38,004 nt of DNA from Ardenticatenia bacterium (GCA_003130875.1 QEXY01000033.1:1-38004), one strand, 5' to 3'. Shown: positions 6,878 to 15,094, counted from the stretch's first letter. A program made the numbers and translations. The notes: generated by a model not told the origin, from the letters alone.

Positions 6878-9499
6878 TCAGCGCAGGAACAGCAGGCCAG
6901 GGTTCAAGCGGTGATGCGCATCCCAGCGCGCCTTCAGCCGACGCATCAGTTCCCAGCCCTCCGGTGCGCGGCTGCATCCGGCGGCGCCATCGGCGCTCAG
7001 GCATGGCGCCGTCGCGCGGATGGCGTAGCCGCCCATCTCGATTGCGATGGGTTCCATGTACGGCAAGTAGGCGACGCCGCCCGGCACATAGAGCAATCCC
7101 GTGGCGACATCGGCACAATAAGGACGTTCGTCCAAGTGGGGAGATAGGCGCTTCAGCAGTTGGGGCAGGTCTTTACGCCCGACGCCCACCCGTATCAGTT
7201 CGGCTGGCGTTCCCAAAGTGGCATCAGCCAGATGGTCCGCCCAGAGGGCATTGCCGTGCCATTGGGTGCTCTCCCATACGTCGGAGACCCCGATGGATTG
7301 CAATGCGGTATGCGCCTGGCGCAGCTCGGCGCGCACATCCTCCGGCACTCCCTCAGCGGTGTAGACCACCACATAGGGCGACTCGATGCGCGTACCCTCT
7401 ACCTCGATGGGAGAGGGGTGGTGGCAGATGAGCAGGGCAGAAGCGATCAGACAGATCGGAAGCAGCGCGCCGGCGCATCGCAATGCCTGAGAGAGGTCGT
7501 CGCACGGCATCAGCAAGCTGGCACGCGCGCGCGGCAGCGGATACAAGCGCAAGCTTGCCTCGGTGATCACACCTAGGGTGCCATACGATCCCACAAATAA
7601 ACGGTGCAGGTCGTATCCCGCTACATTCTTGACGACGGGGCGCCCGATGCGAATGATGCGCCCATCCGGCAGCACCATCGTCGCGGCAAGCACCAGGTCG
7701 CGGATGGTACCATAGCGCATGCGCAAGGGTGCGTTGAAGTTACTGGCCATGATGCCGCCCAGCGTGGCGTCCGGCCAGGGGGAGACCAGGGGCACCCACA
7801 TCCCATCGCGTTCCAGCTCCGCTTGCAGCTCGGCCAACGGAGTGCCCGCCCGCACGGTCACGTAGAGGTCTTCCAGGGCGTAGGTGCTGATGCCGCGCAG
7901 TGCGTGTGTGGCAAGCACCGCCGCGCCGTCCTCTTGGGGCGGAGTGAACTTGCTGGCGGCGCCGCGGATATAAACAGCGCGTCCTTCTGCCATCCAAGCC
8001 CGCAGCGCTCCTGCCACTTCTTCTGCTGAGGTGGGCACGCAAGGCGAATCGGGCACACTCGCGGTGAGCACTTCGGCAGAAGGTGCGACGGTCGGCAGTG
8101 GGGGCAGCACCTTGCCCGGGTTGAACAGACCGTCGGGATCGAACACGTGCTTGACGTCCCACATTGCCGAGAGTGCCGCGTGGTCGTACATCAGCGCCAT
8201 ATAAGCGCGTTTCTCGATCCCCACACCATGTTCGCCGGTGATGCTGCCGCCCAGCTCCAGGCACAGCTGCATGATCTGGCGCCCCGCCTCGTGCACCCGT
8301 TCGAGCAGCTCGTGGTCATCGGGGTCTTCGATCAGCACCAGGGGATGCAAATTGCCATCGCCAGCATGGAAGACGTTAGCTACACGCAGGTTGAGCGCGT
8401 TGCAGATGCGGTCCACTCCTGCCAGAGCGGCGCCCAGCCGGCTGCGCGGCACCGTCCCATCCAGTACATAATAGGAAGGCGCCAGGCGGGCAATGGCGCC
8501 GAAGGCGCTCTTGCGCCCATACCACAGCTTCTCGCGCTCTTCGGGGGTCTGCGTGATGCGCAATTCGCGCGCGTTCTGGCGACGGAGCACGTCCACCACC
8601 TCGTCCATTTGGGCGTCCAAGCTCTCCGGATAGCCATCCACCTCGATGATCAGCGCGGCGCCCGCTTCCACCGGCAGGCCGACGTGCACATAATCCTCGA
8701 TAATGCGCATCATCTTTTGATCCATCATTTCCATCGTGGCCGGCATCAAGCCCTGCGCGATCACGGCGGACACCGCGTTGCCTGCCTCTTCCACCGAATC
8801 GAATGCGGCCATCATCGTCTTGACCGCGGGCGGGTTGCGCATCAAGCGCAACGTGGCGGCGCTGATCAAACCCAAAGTGCCTTCGCTGCCGGTGAACAGG
8901 CTGATGAAGTCGTAGCCGGGATAGTCTGCCGCGGCGCCGCCCAACCGCAGCACCTGCCCATCATGCAGCACCACTTCCAGGCCATTGACATAGTTCGTGG
9001 TCACGCCATACTTGAAGCAGTGTGGTCCACCGGAATTCTCGGCGATATTGCCGCCGATCGTCGCCGCGCGCCCGCTGGATGGGTCGGGCGGGAAGTAGAG
9101 CCCGAGCTTCTTGACCGTCTCATCCAGCATCTGGTTGGTGACACCGGGCTGAGTGATCACCAGGCCGCCCTCGCGGTCGAGCGCCAGGATCTGCTTCATA
9201 CGGGCAAAGCTGACGATCACACCGCCATCCTCGGCGACGGCACCACCGGAAAGCCCGGTGCCGGCACCCCGCGCGACCAGTGGTATGCGATGTTCCGCGG
9301 CCCAGCGCATCACGCGCACCACCTCGTCCCGAGAGTGGGGTAGGACCACCGCCTGAGGCCTTCCGCGCACCAGCGTGCCGTCGCGTTCATAGGGGATCAG
9401 CTCGACCGGATGGGTGATGACCTGCCCGTCGCTCAGCAGCCGGGCGAGGGTATCAAAAGGCGAAGCAGAAATTGCTGTGGGCGTCACGGTGGTTTTCAT
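6878..9499 (-). CDS. glcD: Fused glycolate oxidase subunits GlcD-GlcE
   Basis: An 873-residue fusion of two FAD-linked oxidase subunits that are separate in E. coli. Residues 1-460 are GlcD: FAD-binding motif VARGAGTGLSGGAV, the C-terminal domain motifs HAGDGNLHPL and GEHGVG, ending at FNPGKVLPPLP. From about 485 a second FAD-binding domain is GlcE-like, with the hallmark VVKNVAGYDLHRLFVGS. The complex oxidises glycolate (or a similar 2-hydroxy acid) to glyoxylate and passes electrons through GlcF. The ATG at 9499 overlaps the glcF stop in an ATGA junction, implying translational coupling. The frame stays open upstream to 9865, but that part lies inside glcF and is not homologous. Confidence 0.9.
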   Translation of the reverse strand: MKTTVTPTAISASPFDTLARLLSDGQVITHPVELIPYERDGTLVRGRPQAVVLPHSRDEVVRVMRWAAEHRIPLVARGAGTGLSGGAVAEDGGVIVSFARMKQILALDREGGLVITQPGVTNQMLDETVKKLGLYFPPDPSSGRAATIGGNIAENSGGPHCFKYGVTTNYVNGLEVVLHDGQVLRLGGAAADYPGYDFISLFTGSEGTLGLISAATLRLMRNPPAVKTMMAAFDSVEEAGNAVSAVIAQGLMPATMEMMDQKMMRIIEDYVHVGLPVEAGAALIIEVDGYPESLDAQMDEVVDVLRRQNARELRITQTPEEREKLWYGRKSAFGAIARLAPSYYVLDGTVPRSRLGAALAGVDRICNALNLRVANVFHAGDGNLHPLVLIEDPDDHELLERVHEAGRQIMQLCLELGGSITGEHGVGIEKRAYMALMYDHAALSAMWDVKHVFDPDGLFNPGKVLPPLPTVAPSAEVLTASVPDSPCVPTSAEEVAGALRAWMAEGRAVYIRGAASKFTPPQEDGAAVLATHALRGISTYALEDLYVTVRAGTPLAELQAELERDGMWVPLVSPWPDATLGGIMASNFNAPLRMRYGTIRDLVLAATMVLPDGRIIRIGRPVVKNVAGYDLHRLFVGSYGTLGVITEASLRLYPLPRARASLLMPCDDLSQALRCAGALLPICLIASALLICHHPSPIEVEGTRIESPYVVVYTAEGVPEDVRAELRQAHTALQSIGVSDVWESTQWHGNALWADHLADATLGTPAELIRVGVGRKDLPQLLKRLSPHLDERPYCADVATGLLYVPGGVAYLPYMEPIAIEMGGYAIRATAPCLSADGAAGCSRAPEGWELMRRLKARWDAHHRLNPGLLFLR

Positions 9500-10854
9500 C
9501 GAGTCTCTTCCCTTTGAGAAACAGGGAACGTAGCAAAGGTTCCATCGCCGATGCGGTATGAGAGATCGAGCACCTCGACCAGATGCATCACCTTGGCTGG
9601 GAGGCCGGCGCGACGCACGCCGGCGAGCAGCTGCATGTGACAACCTGTGTTCGTCGTCACGATCAAATCGGCGCCAGTGGCGGCGATGTCGGCCATCTTG
9701 GCGTCCAGGATGGCGTTGGCGGCATCCACCTGGGCGATGTTGTACACGCCCGCGCTGCCACAACAGCGATCCGGTGCCTGAAGTTCCACCAGCTGTAAAC
9801 CGGGGATGGATTTGAGCAGCTTGCGCGGTTGGCTTACCACCTTCTGGCCGTGGCGCAGGTGGCACGAATCGGCATAGGTGGCACGTGCCTTGACCTCGCC
9901 CCGTGGAGGTACATTCAGGTGCTCGGCGAGAAACTCGCTGACATCCTTGACCAGCGCCGCGAAGCGCTGAGCGCGTTTGGCATATGCGGGATCATCCGCC
10001 AGCAGGTGGGGATATTCTTTCAGGATGGTGCCGCATCCTCCTGCATTGCAGATCACCGCTTCATATTGGCCGTCCTGACTCAGGAAGACATCGATGTTGC
10101 GCCGTGCCAGTTGGCGGGCCGTCTCCAGGTCGCCCATGTGCAGATGGGGGGCGCCGCAGCAGGTCTGCTCAGTCGGTGCATAGACCGTGTAACCGTTGCG
10201 CTGGAGCACCCGCAGGGTGGCCTGGTTGACCTGGGAAAGAAATGCTTCCTGGATGCAGCCGGTGAAGAAAAGCAGACGTCCATGGGGCGTTCCCAGTGCG
10301 GGCGCCGGTCGGCGATAATCGTGGTAACGGGGCACGATGGCCGGCAGGATGTCCTCCATCGCGCGGAGTGTCTTGGGCAGCCAGTGGCGGAAGGCACGCA
10401 CCACCCGCTGCAGCCGGCTGACCTGATAGAGCCAGAGCAGCCGCGCAAGCAGCTTCAACAGCCATAATCGAGGCAATACCAGCTGCATGCCGATCCAGCG
10501 CAGCAAGCGTTCCCCCAAGCTGGGCGTGCGGTTATGTTCCACCACCAGGCGGGCGACCTCCACCAGGGCGCCATATTGCACACCGGACGGACATGCTGTC
10601 TCGCACGCGCGACAGGCGAGACACAGCATGATGTGTGGCGCGAAGGCGCGGCGGAAGTCTTCCACGTTCATTCTGCCCTCAGCGGCGGCGCGCATCAACG
10701 CAATGCGACCGCGTGGGCCATCTGTCTCCACCCCGAAGATGGCATAGGTGGGACAGGCAGACAGGCACAAGCCGCAATGCACGCATTGGGAAAGTTTCCG
10801 TCGATATTCGGGAGATCGAAGCAGGTCTAGGTCACGGATCATCGTGTCAGCCAT
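9496..10854 (-). CDS. glcF: Glycolate oxidase iron-sulfur subunit GlcF
   Basis: Electron-transfer subunit of glycolate oxidase, 452 residues. Two 4Fe-4S clusters are bound by C24, C27, C30, C34 and C78, C81, C84, C88. Two cysteine-rich CCG domains follow (TGCIQEAF with CCGAPHLHMGD, then SCHLRHGQ with CCGSAGVYN). An upstream in-frame ATG at 10902 exists, but it has AGG only 2-3 nt away. The ATG at 10854 has a GGATGGA site and the usual family N-terminus, so it is preferred. It is the first gene of the operon with glcDE and the aminotransferase, served by the promoter at 10958-10986. Confidence 0.9.
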   Translation of the reverse strand: MADTMIRDLDLLRSPEYRRKLSQCVHCGLCLSACPTYAIFGVETDGPRGRIALMRAAAEGRMNVEDFRRAFAPHIMLCLACRACETACPSGVQYGALVEVARLVVEHNRTPSLGERLLRWIGMQLVLPRLWLLKLLARLLWLYQVSRLQRVVRAFRHWLPKTLRAMEDILPAIVPRYHDYRRPAPALGTPHGRLLFFTGCIQEAFLSQVNQATLRVLQRNGYTVYAPTEQTCCGAPHLHMGDLETARQLARRNIDVFLSQDGQYEAVICNAGGCGTILKEYPHLLADDPAYAKRAQRFAALVKDVSEFLAEHLNVPPRGEVKARATYADSCHLRHGQKVVSQPRKLLKSIPGLQLVELQAPDRCCGSAGVYNIAQVDAANAILDAKMADIAATGADLIVTTNTGCHMQLLAGVRRAGLPAKVMHLVEVLDLSYRIGDGTFATFPVSQREETR

Positions 10855-10957
10855 CAAATTCCATCCGTATGGTACATAAGGAAGTGCTAATCTGCCACCC
10901 ATAACCTTTTAACCTGACAAAACCACGATAGCACCGGGCGGTGCGTATTGGCAGGCT

Positions 10958-10986
10958 ATTATACGCCAAGGCGGGGAGGTAAACAA
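10958..10986 (-). promoter_or_regulatory. Sigma-70-like promoter of glycolate operon
   Basis: On the minus strand, TTGTTT (10986-10981), a 17-bp spacer and a perfect TATAAT (10963-10958) stand about 100 bp upstream of the glcF start. No other gene start lies between. Confidence 0.65.
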
Positions 10987-11024
10987 ATGGCCATTGGGAA
11001 AGCCTATCCGGAAGGCGAAGCGCA

Positions 11025-11504
11025 CTATGGAGCGTCTGTCGGATTGGGATCGCGCTCTTCCAGCCCCATCCGTTTCAGGCGACGGCCGATGCGTTCCCAG
11101 TGGCTGCCGGGCCAATAGATGCGACCGCATCCCGGGCAGCGACGAAAATGTTTGTGGGTGCGGTAGACGTAAACCGGCACACAGTCCATCACCGCATCCG
11201 GCGAGACATTTTGGAGCAGTGTGTTGCACTCGGAACAACGAGGCAACGACATCCCCTGAGGCAGAGGAAAGGCGCGCACCACTTGGGCCAGCTGCTCATC
11301 CAACACCTGGCTCTCGATCAGCATAGCAGAGATACCCCGTCGGACTGCCAGCGTGCTGTCGCGCGTGAGCAGGACGCGCCCTTCGGCACGGGCGATGCGC
11401 ACGAGCTCCCGGTCGTCCCGGTCGTTGGCATAATCGGTGTCGTAACCCAGCCAGCGCAGCCAGCGGGCCAAGCTGCCCAGCATCACATCCACGACAAAGC
11501 GCAC
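11025..11504 (-). CDS. Mut7-C RNase domain protein
   Basis: A 159-residue Mut7-C protein: an N-terminal PIN-like nuclease domain (FVVDVMLGSLARWLRWLGYDTDY, with acidic residues D and RDDREL, then LLTRDSTL) and a C-terminal zinc ribbon (CSEC and CPGC near residues 90 and 130, with GRIYWPGSHW). An ATG exists at 11522 without a ribosome site. The GTG at 11504 has AGAAGG 8 nt upstream and matches the usual family start (M-[RK]-F-x-V-D), so it is chosen. Many Mut7-C proteins carry an N-terminal ubiquitin-like domain; this one does not. It lies 57 bp downstream of a JAMM peptidase gene. The RNA target is unknown. Confidence 0.8.
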   Translation of the reverse strand: MRFVVDVMLGSLARWLRWLGYDTDYANDRDDRELVRIARAEGRVLLTRDSTLAVRRGISAMLIESQVLDEQLAQVVRAFPLPQGMSLPRCSECNTLLQNVSPDAVMDCVPVYVYRTHKHFRRCPGCGRIYWPGSHWERIGRRLKRMGLEERDPNPTDAP

Positions 11505-11561
11505 CGGAGCGCCTTCTTCCATAGTTTCTATTGTAGCACATTCAAAGGAGAGATAACCAGC

Positions 11562-11984
11562 CTATGCCGTCTCGGTCACTTCCAGAGGCACTTCGAGGAA
11601 GCGGTGGGGCGCGTCATCGGCCAGCCGCCACACGGTCACCGTCGCCGGATGGCGCTCGATGACGGACACGATCAGATAGTAGTGGCCGCTCCACGCCCGC
11701 TTTAGATCCTCTCGGGAAGGGATTGCCGGCCAGTCGGGATGAGAGTGATAGAAGCCGATGACCGCCATCCCTGTATGCTCCGCCGCTTCCACGGTGCGGA
11801 CAAAATCGACGGCGTCCATTTCGAAGCGCGCGGGTTGACCATGGAGCACGTTGTTGCCCCGCTCGACGCGATGCACGACACCGCCCTGGTGTTCCATCCC
11901 CACCAAGAAGCCGAAGCACTCGTAGGGATAGGCTTCGATCGCGTGGGAAAATATCTGGTGTAAGCACGACCCGCTGATACGCAT
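11562..11984 (-). CDS. JAMM/MPN zinc isopeptidase-like protein
   Basis: A 140-residue stand-alone JAB1/MPN metallopeptidase domain. The JAMM residues are complete: E22 in the PYECFGFLVG motif, H80 and H82 in FYHSHPDWPA, and D93 ten residues further on (HxHx10D). Bacterial and archaeal relatives cleave ubiquitin-like proteins (MoaD/ThiS/SAMP) from their conjugates or precursor tails. The frame is open to a GTG at 12050, but the ATG at 11984 with GTAGG upstream matches the domain boundary. The downstream partner is a Mut7-C RNase. Confidence 0.85.
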   Translation of the reverse strand: MRISGSCLHQIFSHAIEAYPYECFGFLVGMEHQGGVVHRVERGNNVLHGQPARFEMDAVDFVRTVEAAEHTGMAVIGFYHSHPDWPAIPSREDLKRAWSGHYYLIVSVIERHPATVTVWRLADDAPHRFLEVPLEVTETA

Positions 11985-12319
11985 AGCCAGCCTACAATAG
12001 CATCCCCCTGCACAGCTGTCAAGAGGTGGTGAGGAAGTTGAAAGAGTCACTCAGACTGGATCGTCGACCTTACTTGGCATCCTTCGATCACTTTTCGAGC
12101 ACTTCAAGCGCAACTGCGTAATGTCTGGTCATCCTTGTTTTTTTGCCACATTGTCCATATTATTCGTTATGCGTCTTAGCCTAGCCTGAATTTCCGTAAA
12201 TTTTTTCAGCACCTTCACCTCGAGAGGCTGGAAAAGGTAGAGACTATTGGAAATCTCTAAGGGGGATCAAAAGCGGTAACGAGCTGGTCAAACTGCCACA
12301 CAAGAAGCCGAACACGGAT
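11985..12319. other. Divergent intergenic region
   Basis: Separates the minus-strand JAMM gene from the plus-strand response regulator. It contains the predicted promoter at 12135-12163 and an AT-rich stretch to about 12210. No ORF or RNA gene is recognised. Confidence 0.5.
12135..12163 (+). promoter_or_regulatory. Predicted promoter of the two-component operon
   Basis: TTGTTT (12135-12140), 17-bp spacer, TATTAT (12158-12163). The leader to the regulator start would be about 150 nt. The -35 is the same TTGTTT used by the glycolate operon promoter. Confidence 0.45.
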
Positions 12320-13000
12320 ATGAGCGCTCGCAAAATACTAGTGATTGATGACGAACAGAACATTGTAGAACTTGTGGCCGCTTATCTGCGCAAGGAGGGC
12401 TACCAAGTCTACACTGCCACAGACGGTACCTCTGGGTTGAAGGCAGCGCGCTCTATCAGGCCGGATCTGATCGTGTTGGATATCATGCTGCCCGGGATGG
12501 ATGGGCTGGATGTCTTGACACAGCTACGCCGCGAGTCGAGTGTCTATGTCATTCTGTTGACTGCCAGATCCGATGAGACAGACAAGATCGTCGGTCTCAC
12601 CGTAGGTGCTGACGATTATGTTACAAAGCCATTCAGCCCGCGAGAGCTGGTCGCGCGTGTCAAAGCGGCGCTGCGCCGCATTCAGTCCAGTGCAGGTGCT
12701 GATTCGGGGATGCTGGTCTTTCGACACCTGCGCATAGATCCTGCCAGCCGGCAAGTCTGGGTGGACGAACAGCCGGTGAGTCTAACCACGATTGAGTTTG
12801 ACCTGTTGCGCACACTGGCTGAACATTATGGCATGGTGCTCAGCCGTGAACAGCTGTTGGAACAGGTGTGGGGCTATGATTTCTACGGGGAAGAGCGCGT
12901 GGTGGATGTTCATATCGGTCACATTCGCCGGAAGTTGGGAGATGAGCGCTTCATCGTTACCGTGCGCGGAGTAGGTTATCGCTTCGAGGACGAAAAGTGA
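12320..13000 (+). CDS. OmpR/PhoB-family response regulator
   Basis: DNA-binding response regulator, 226 residues. The receiver domain (about 4-118) has the acidic pair D10/D11, phospho-acceptor D54 in LIVLDIMLPGMDG and the conserved K in VTKPFSPRE. The C-terminal winged helix (about 130-224) has the recognition-helix region RVVDVHIGHIRRKLGD and the GVGYRF hairpin. The ribosome site before the ATG is weak (CGGAT). The stop overlaps the kinase start by 4 bp. OmpR-family regulators bind direct repeats at 10-11 bp spacing, and just such repeats occur at 14205-14248 and 15226-15269 downstream. Confidence 0.92.
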   Translation: MSARKILVIDDEQNIVELVAAYLRKEGYQVYTATDGTSGLKAARSIRPDLIVLDIMLPGMDGLDVLTQLRRESSVYVILLTARSDETDKIVGLTVGADDYVTKPFSPRELVARVKAALRRIQSSAGADSGMLVFRHLRIDPASRQVWVDEQPVSLTTIEFDLLRTLAEHYGMVLSREQLLEQVWGYDFYGEERVVDVHIGHIRRKLGDERFIVTVRGVGYRFEDEK

Positions 13001-14136
13001 TCCGGGCAGTCCACTATGTGCGCCGCCATCTGGTCTGGAAACTGCTTGTTTCCTATCTTATTGTCATTCTTGTTGGCATCATCGTGCTCATCTCGGCTGT
13101 TGAGTACTTTATGCCTAGTGCTTTTGAACGCCACCTGGCCGCGATGGCAACCGCAATGCAGACAGTTTCACCAGCCTTAGCGGAAGACCTCTTCACCAAC
13201 TTTCGTCGGGCGATGAATGAATCCTTGATATTCTCGTTGGTTGCTGCCTTCCTCGTGGCGGTGATTGCGAGCACTGTGATCAGCCGCCGCATTGTGATGC
13301 CGGTGCGCCGTATGATGATGGCCAGCCAGCGGATTGCCGAGGGCCATTATCACGAGCGGGTGGAACTGCCCGGCACGCATGATCCGGACAATCTGGATGA
13401 ACTGGGTTGCCTGGCGATTAGCTTCAACCAGATGGCGACACAGTTGGAGCGGATCGAGACCACCCGGCGTGAGTTGATCGGCGATGTGGCCCATGAGCTG
13501 CGTACGCCGCTGACCACCATTAAGGGCTATCTGGAAGGTTTGATGGATGGAGTCATCCCAGCCGACATCTCCACGTTCCAGCGCATATATCACGAGACTG
13601 AACGCTTGCAGCGACTGATCCAAGACCTGCAGGATCTCAGCCGCGTCGAAAGTGGTGCAATTGAAATGCACCCCCAACCGATCTCTGTAACACAGCTCAT
13701 CAACACGGCAGTCGCACGTCTGAGCCACCAGTTTGAAGAAAAAGGGGTGCAGCTGGCTACCAGTTTGCCTGAGCATCTGCCCGCTGTGTGGGCTGACGAA
13801 GCGCGTATTGGCCAGGTGCTGCTCAACCTGCTCGGCAATGCATTGCAATATACCCCTCCAGGTGGCCACGTACTGGTTTCCGCTCAACAGCGCGGAGCTG
13901 AGGTGCACATCACTGTGACCGATACTGGCATCGGTATCAGTGCGGAACATTTGCCGCTCATCTTCACGCGTTTTTACCGTGTGGATCGTTCTCGGTCACG
14001 TGCCAGCGGTGGCAGCGGTATTGGCCTGACCATCGCCCGACACCTGGTGGAAGCCCACGGTGGCCGCATTTGGGCTGAGAGTGCCGGACCCGGTAAGGGG
14101 AGCACCTTTACGTTTACTCTGCCTGTTGCCTCTTAG
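12997..14136 (+). CDS. Sensor histidine kinase (BaeS-like)
   Basis: Membrane sensor kinase, 379 residues, starting with GTG inside a GTGA overlap with the regulator. Two spans at about 14-34 and 77-95 enclose a short extracytoplasmic loop of about 45 residues. A HAMP domain follows (about 96-150), then HisKA with H166 in GDVAHELRTPLTTIKGYLEG, and HATPase with the N box (LLNLLGNALQYTPPGG), G1 (DTGIGI), F (FTRFYRVD) and G2 (GGSGIGLTIA). The loop is too small for a large ligand-binding fold, so the signal may be a metal, membrane stress or a protein contact. It is expected to phosphorylate the adjoining regulator. Confidence 0.92.
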   Translation: MIRAVHYVRRHLVWKLLVSYLIVILVGIIVLISAVEYFMPSAFERHLAAMATAMQTVSPALAEDLFTNFRRAMNESLIFSLVAAFLVAVIASTVISRRIVMPVRRMMMASQRIAEGHYHERVELPGTHDPDNLDELGCLAISFNQMATQLERIETTRRELIGDVAHELRTPLTTIKGYLEGLMDGVIPADISTFQRIYHETERLQRLIQDLQDLSRVESGAIEMHPQPISVTQLINTAVARLSHQFEEKGVQLATSLPEHLPAVWADEARIGQVLLNLLGNALQYTPPGGHVLVSAQQRGAEVHITVTDTGIGISAEHLPLIFTRFYRVDRSRSRASGGSGIGLTIARHLVEAHGGRIWAESAGPGKGSTFTFTLPVAS

Positions 14137-14184
14137 AGCCAGTGTAAGCGGAGTGTGCCGTTTGGCTGACCGATACACTGGCTC
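14136..14184 (+). terminator. Hairpin after the kinase gene
   Basis: A perfect 11-bp stem, GAGCCAGTGTA (14136-14146) with TACACTGGCTC (14174-14184), and a 27-nt loop. It starts within the kinase stop codon. No T-run follows, so a transcript boundary or processing site is inferred rather than shown. Confidence 0.45.
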
Positions 14185-14204
14185 GAAATTTCATTGTTTC
14201 CATC

Positions 14205-14259
14205 CTTTACCGAATCTTTAAGACCCCTTCACTCTATCTTCAACCCCCTCGTTGATAAT
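14205..14259 (+). promoter_or_regulatory. Four 11-bp direct repeats plus -10, SHOCT promoter
   Basis: CTTTAC, CTTTAA, CTTCAC and CTTCAA begin at 14205, 14216, 14227 and 14238, an exact 11-bp period, followed by GATAAT at 14254-14259. There is no -35 consensus; the repeats occupy its place, as in PhoB-type activated promoters. The -10 starts 16 bp after the start of the last repeat. The same arrangement precedes the selenoprotein gene. The adjacent OmpR-type regulator is the obvious candidate binder (inference). Confidence 0.7.
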
Positions 14260-14324
14260 ACTTATGAGATAAGGGCCAGCTCTAAATTTTGGCCTCGTTT
14301 CGATTTGGAGGGGAGAGCAAAACG

Positions 14325-14597
14325 ATGATGGGCTTTTGGGGCAGTTTGTGTAATGGATTCGTTGGTTACAATCCGGTTGGGGTTGCCTTCGGCTGGCTTA
14401 TGACCATTGCTCTTGTCGGAGGACTGGTGTTGTTGGCAATCTGGTTGGTGCGACAGATAGGCGGGCATGCGCCAGCAGGCGCATCCGGAAACCCCTTCTC
14501 TTCTGGCGGGTCGGCCATGGAGGCACTTCAGCTGCGTTATGCCAGGGGGGAGATCACGCGCGAGCAATACTTGCAGATGCACGATGATCTGGCTTGA
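14325..14597 (+). CDS. Small SHOCT-domain membrane protein, copy 1
   Basis: A 90-residue protein with one membrane span (about 20-44) and a C-terminal SHOCT helix pair (ALQLRYARGEITREQYLQMHDDL). SHOCT domains are short oligomerisation or adaptor modules at the ends of small membrane proteins. The ATG at 14325 follows a strong GGAGGGGAG site; the TTG 36 bp upstream is inside the leader and is rejected. It is paired with a second SHOCT gene 15 bp downstream. A 37-base stretch of the domain is nearly identical in DNA to the second copy (2 mismatches), indicating recent duplication or gene conversion. Confidence 0.8.
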   Translation: MMGFWGSLCNGFVGYNPVGVAFGWLMTIALVGGLVLLAIWLVRQIGGHAPAGASGNPFSSGGSAMEALQLRYARGEITREQYLQMHDDLA

Positions 14598-14612
14598 GAA
14601 GGAGGCAATACG

Positions 14613-14834
14613 ATGATGGGTTTCGGCATGTTCGGGCTGATTTTCATGATCCTGGCATGGGGGGTGTTGATTGCTCTGGCGCTTTGGGTGGTTGGCAACC
14701 TCTTTTCCCAGGTTGGAAGGCGTCCTGCATCAACTGGTGATCATCTGACGGCACGGCAGGTTGTTGAAATGCGTTATGCCAGGGGGGAAATCACGCGGGA
14801 GCAATACGAACTGATGAAGCAGGACCTGAGATGA
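14613..14834 (+). CDS. Small SHOCT-domain membrane protein, copy 2
   Basis: A 73-residue paralogue of the preceding protein: Met/Gly/Phe-rich start, one span at about 5-30, and a SHOCT domain (VEMRYARGEITREQYELMKQDL). A GGAGG site lies 7 nt before the ATG. The two probably form hetero- or homo-oligomers in the membrane; their role in the neighbouring two-component pathway is not known. Confidence 0.8.
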   Translation: MMGFGMFGLIFMILAWGVLIALALWVVGNLFSQVGRRPASTGDHLTARQVVEMRYARGEITREQYELMKQDLR

Positions 14835-14867
14835 TCGCCGCGATGGCATCCGTGCCGTCGCGATCAT
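14831..14867 (+). terminator. Terminator hairpin of SHOCT pair
   Basis: ATGATCG (14831-14837) pairs with CGATCAT (14861-14867), enclosing a second stem GATGGCA/TGCCGTC with loop TCCG. It begins in the stop codon of the second SHOCT gene. No T-run follows. Confidence 0.45.
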
Positions 14868-14871
14868 GTAA

Positions 14872-15000
14872 CCGAGCCGCGACTGTCAGGGAGCGGTAGG
14901 GGCGACCAGCCGATCGCCCCCTACCACGCGCGCGGCTCGGATTGAGGCAAACCTTGTCTCAAAATGATAATGTACCCAGTCAAAGGTGGCAACTTGAGTT
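14872..15000 (+). repeat. 129-bp dispersed repeat, copy A
   Basis: Matches 29634-29761 in inverted orientation at roughly 90% identity by eye, including a 1-bp gap. The first 69 bases form a long hairpin: CCGAGCCGCG pairs with CGCGGCTCGG, with inner arms GTAGGGGCGA and TCGCCCCCTAC. The remainder is unstructured. It may be a dispersed non-autonomous element or a remnant of an insertion sequence; no protein is encoded. Confidence 0.75.
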
Positions 15001-15004
15001 TATT

Positions 15005-15094
15005 GAGAGTGTTGAAAAACTCTTTAGTTACCCGCTTTATTAGCCCATTTTCCTATGAAAATCTGAGCGGTCAAGGGACTTTTTCAACACCCTC
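15005..15094 (-). mobile_element. MITE copy 2 (90 bp) with 7-bp target duplication
   Basis: Reverse complement of the element at 169-258 with only about two differences. It is bounded by direct repeats GTTTATT at 14998-15004 and 15095-15101. It inserted at the very edge of the 129-bp repeat, about 130 bp upstream of the selenoprotein promoter repeats. Confidence 0.85.

Noticed and set aside
9500-9865. N-terminal extension of the GlcDE frame
   Set aside because: It lies wholly inside glcF in another frame, is Arg/Gly-rich and unlike GlcD; the ATG at 9499 sits in a coupling junction.
12191-12218. Possible third copy of the 11-bp repeat box before the regulator gene
   Set aside because: Only one perfect CTTCAC (12213), weak units at 12202 and 12191, and no -10 at the required offset.
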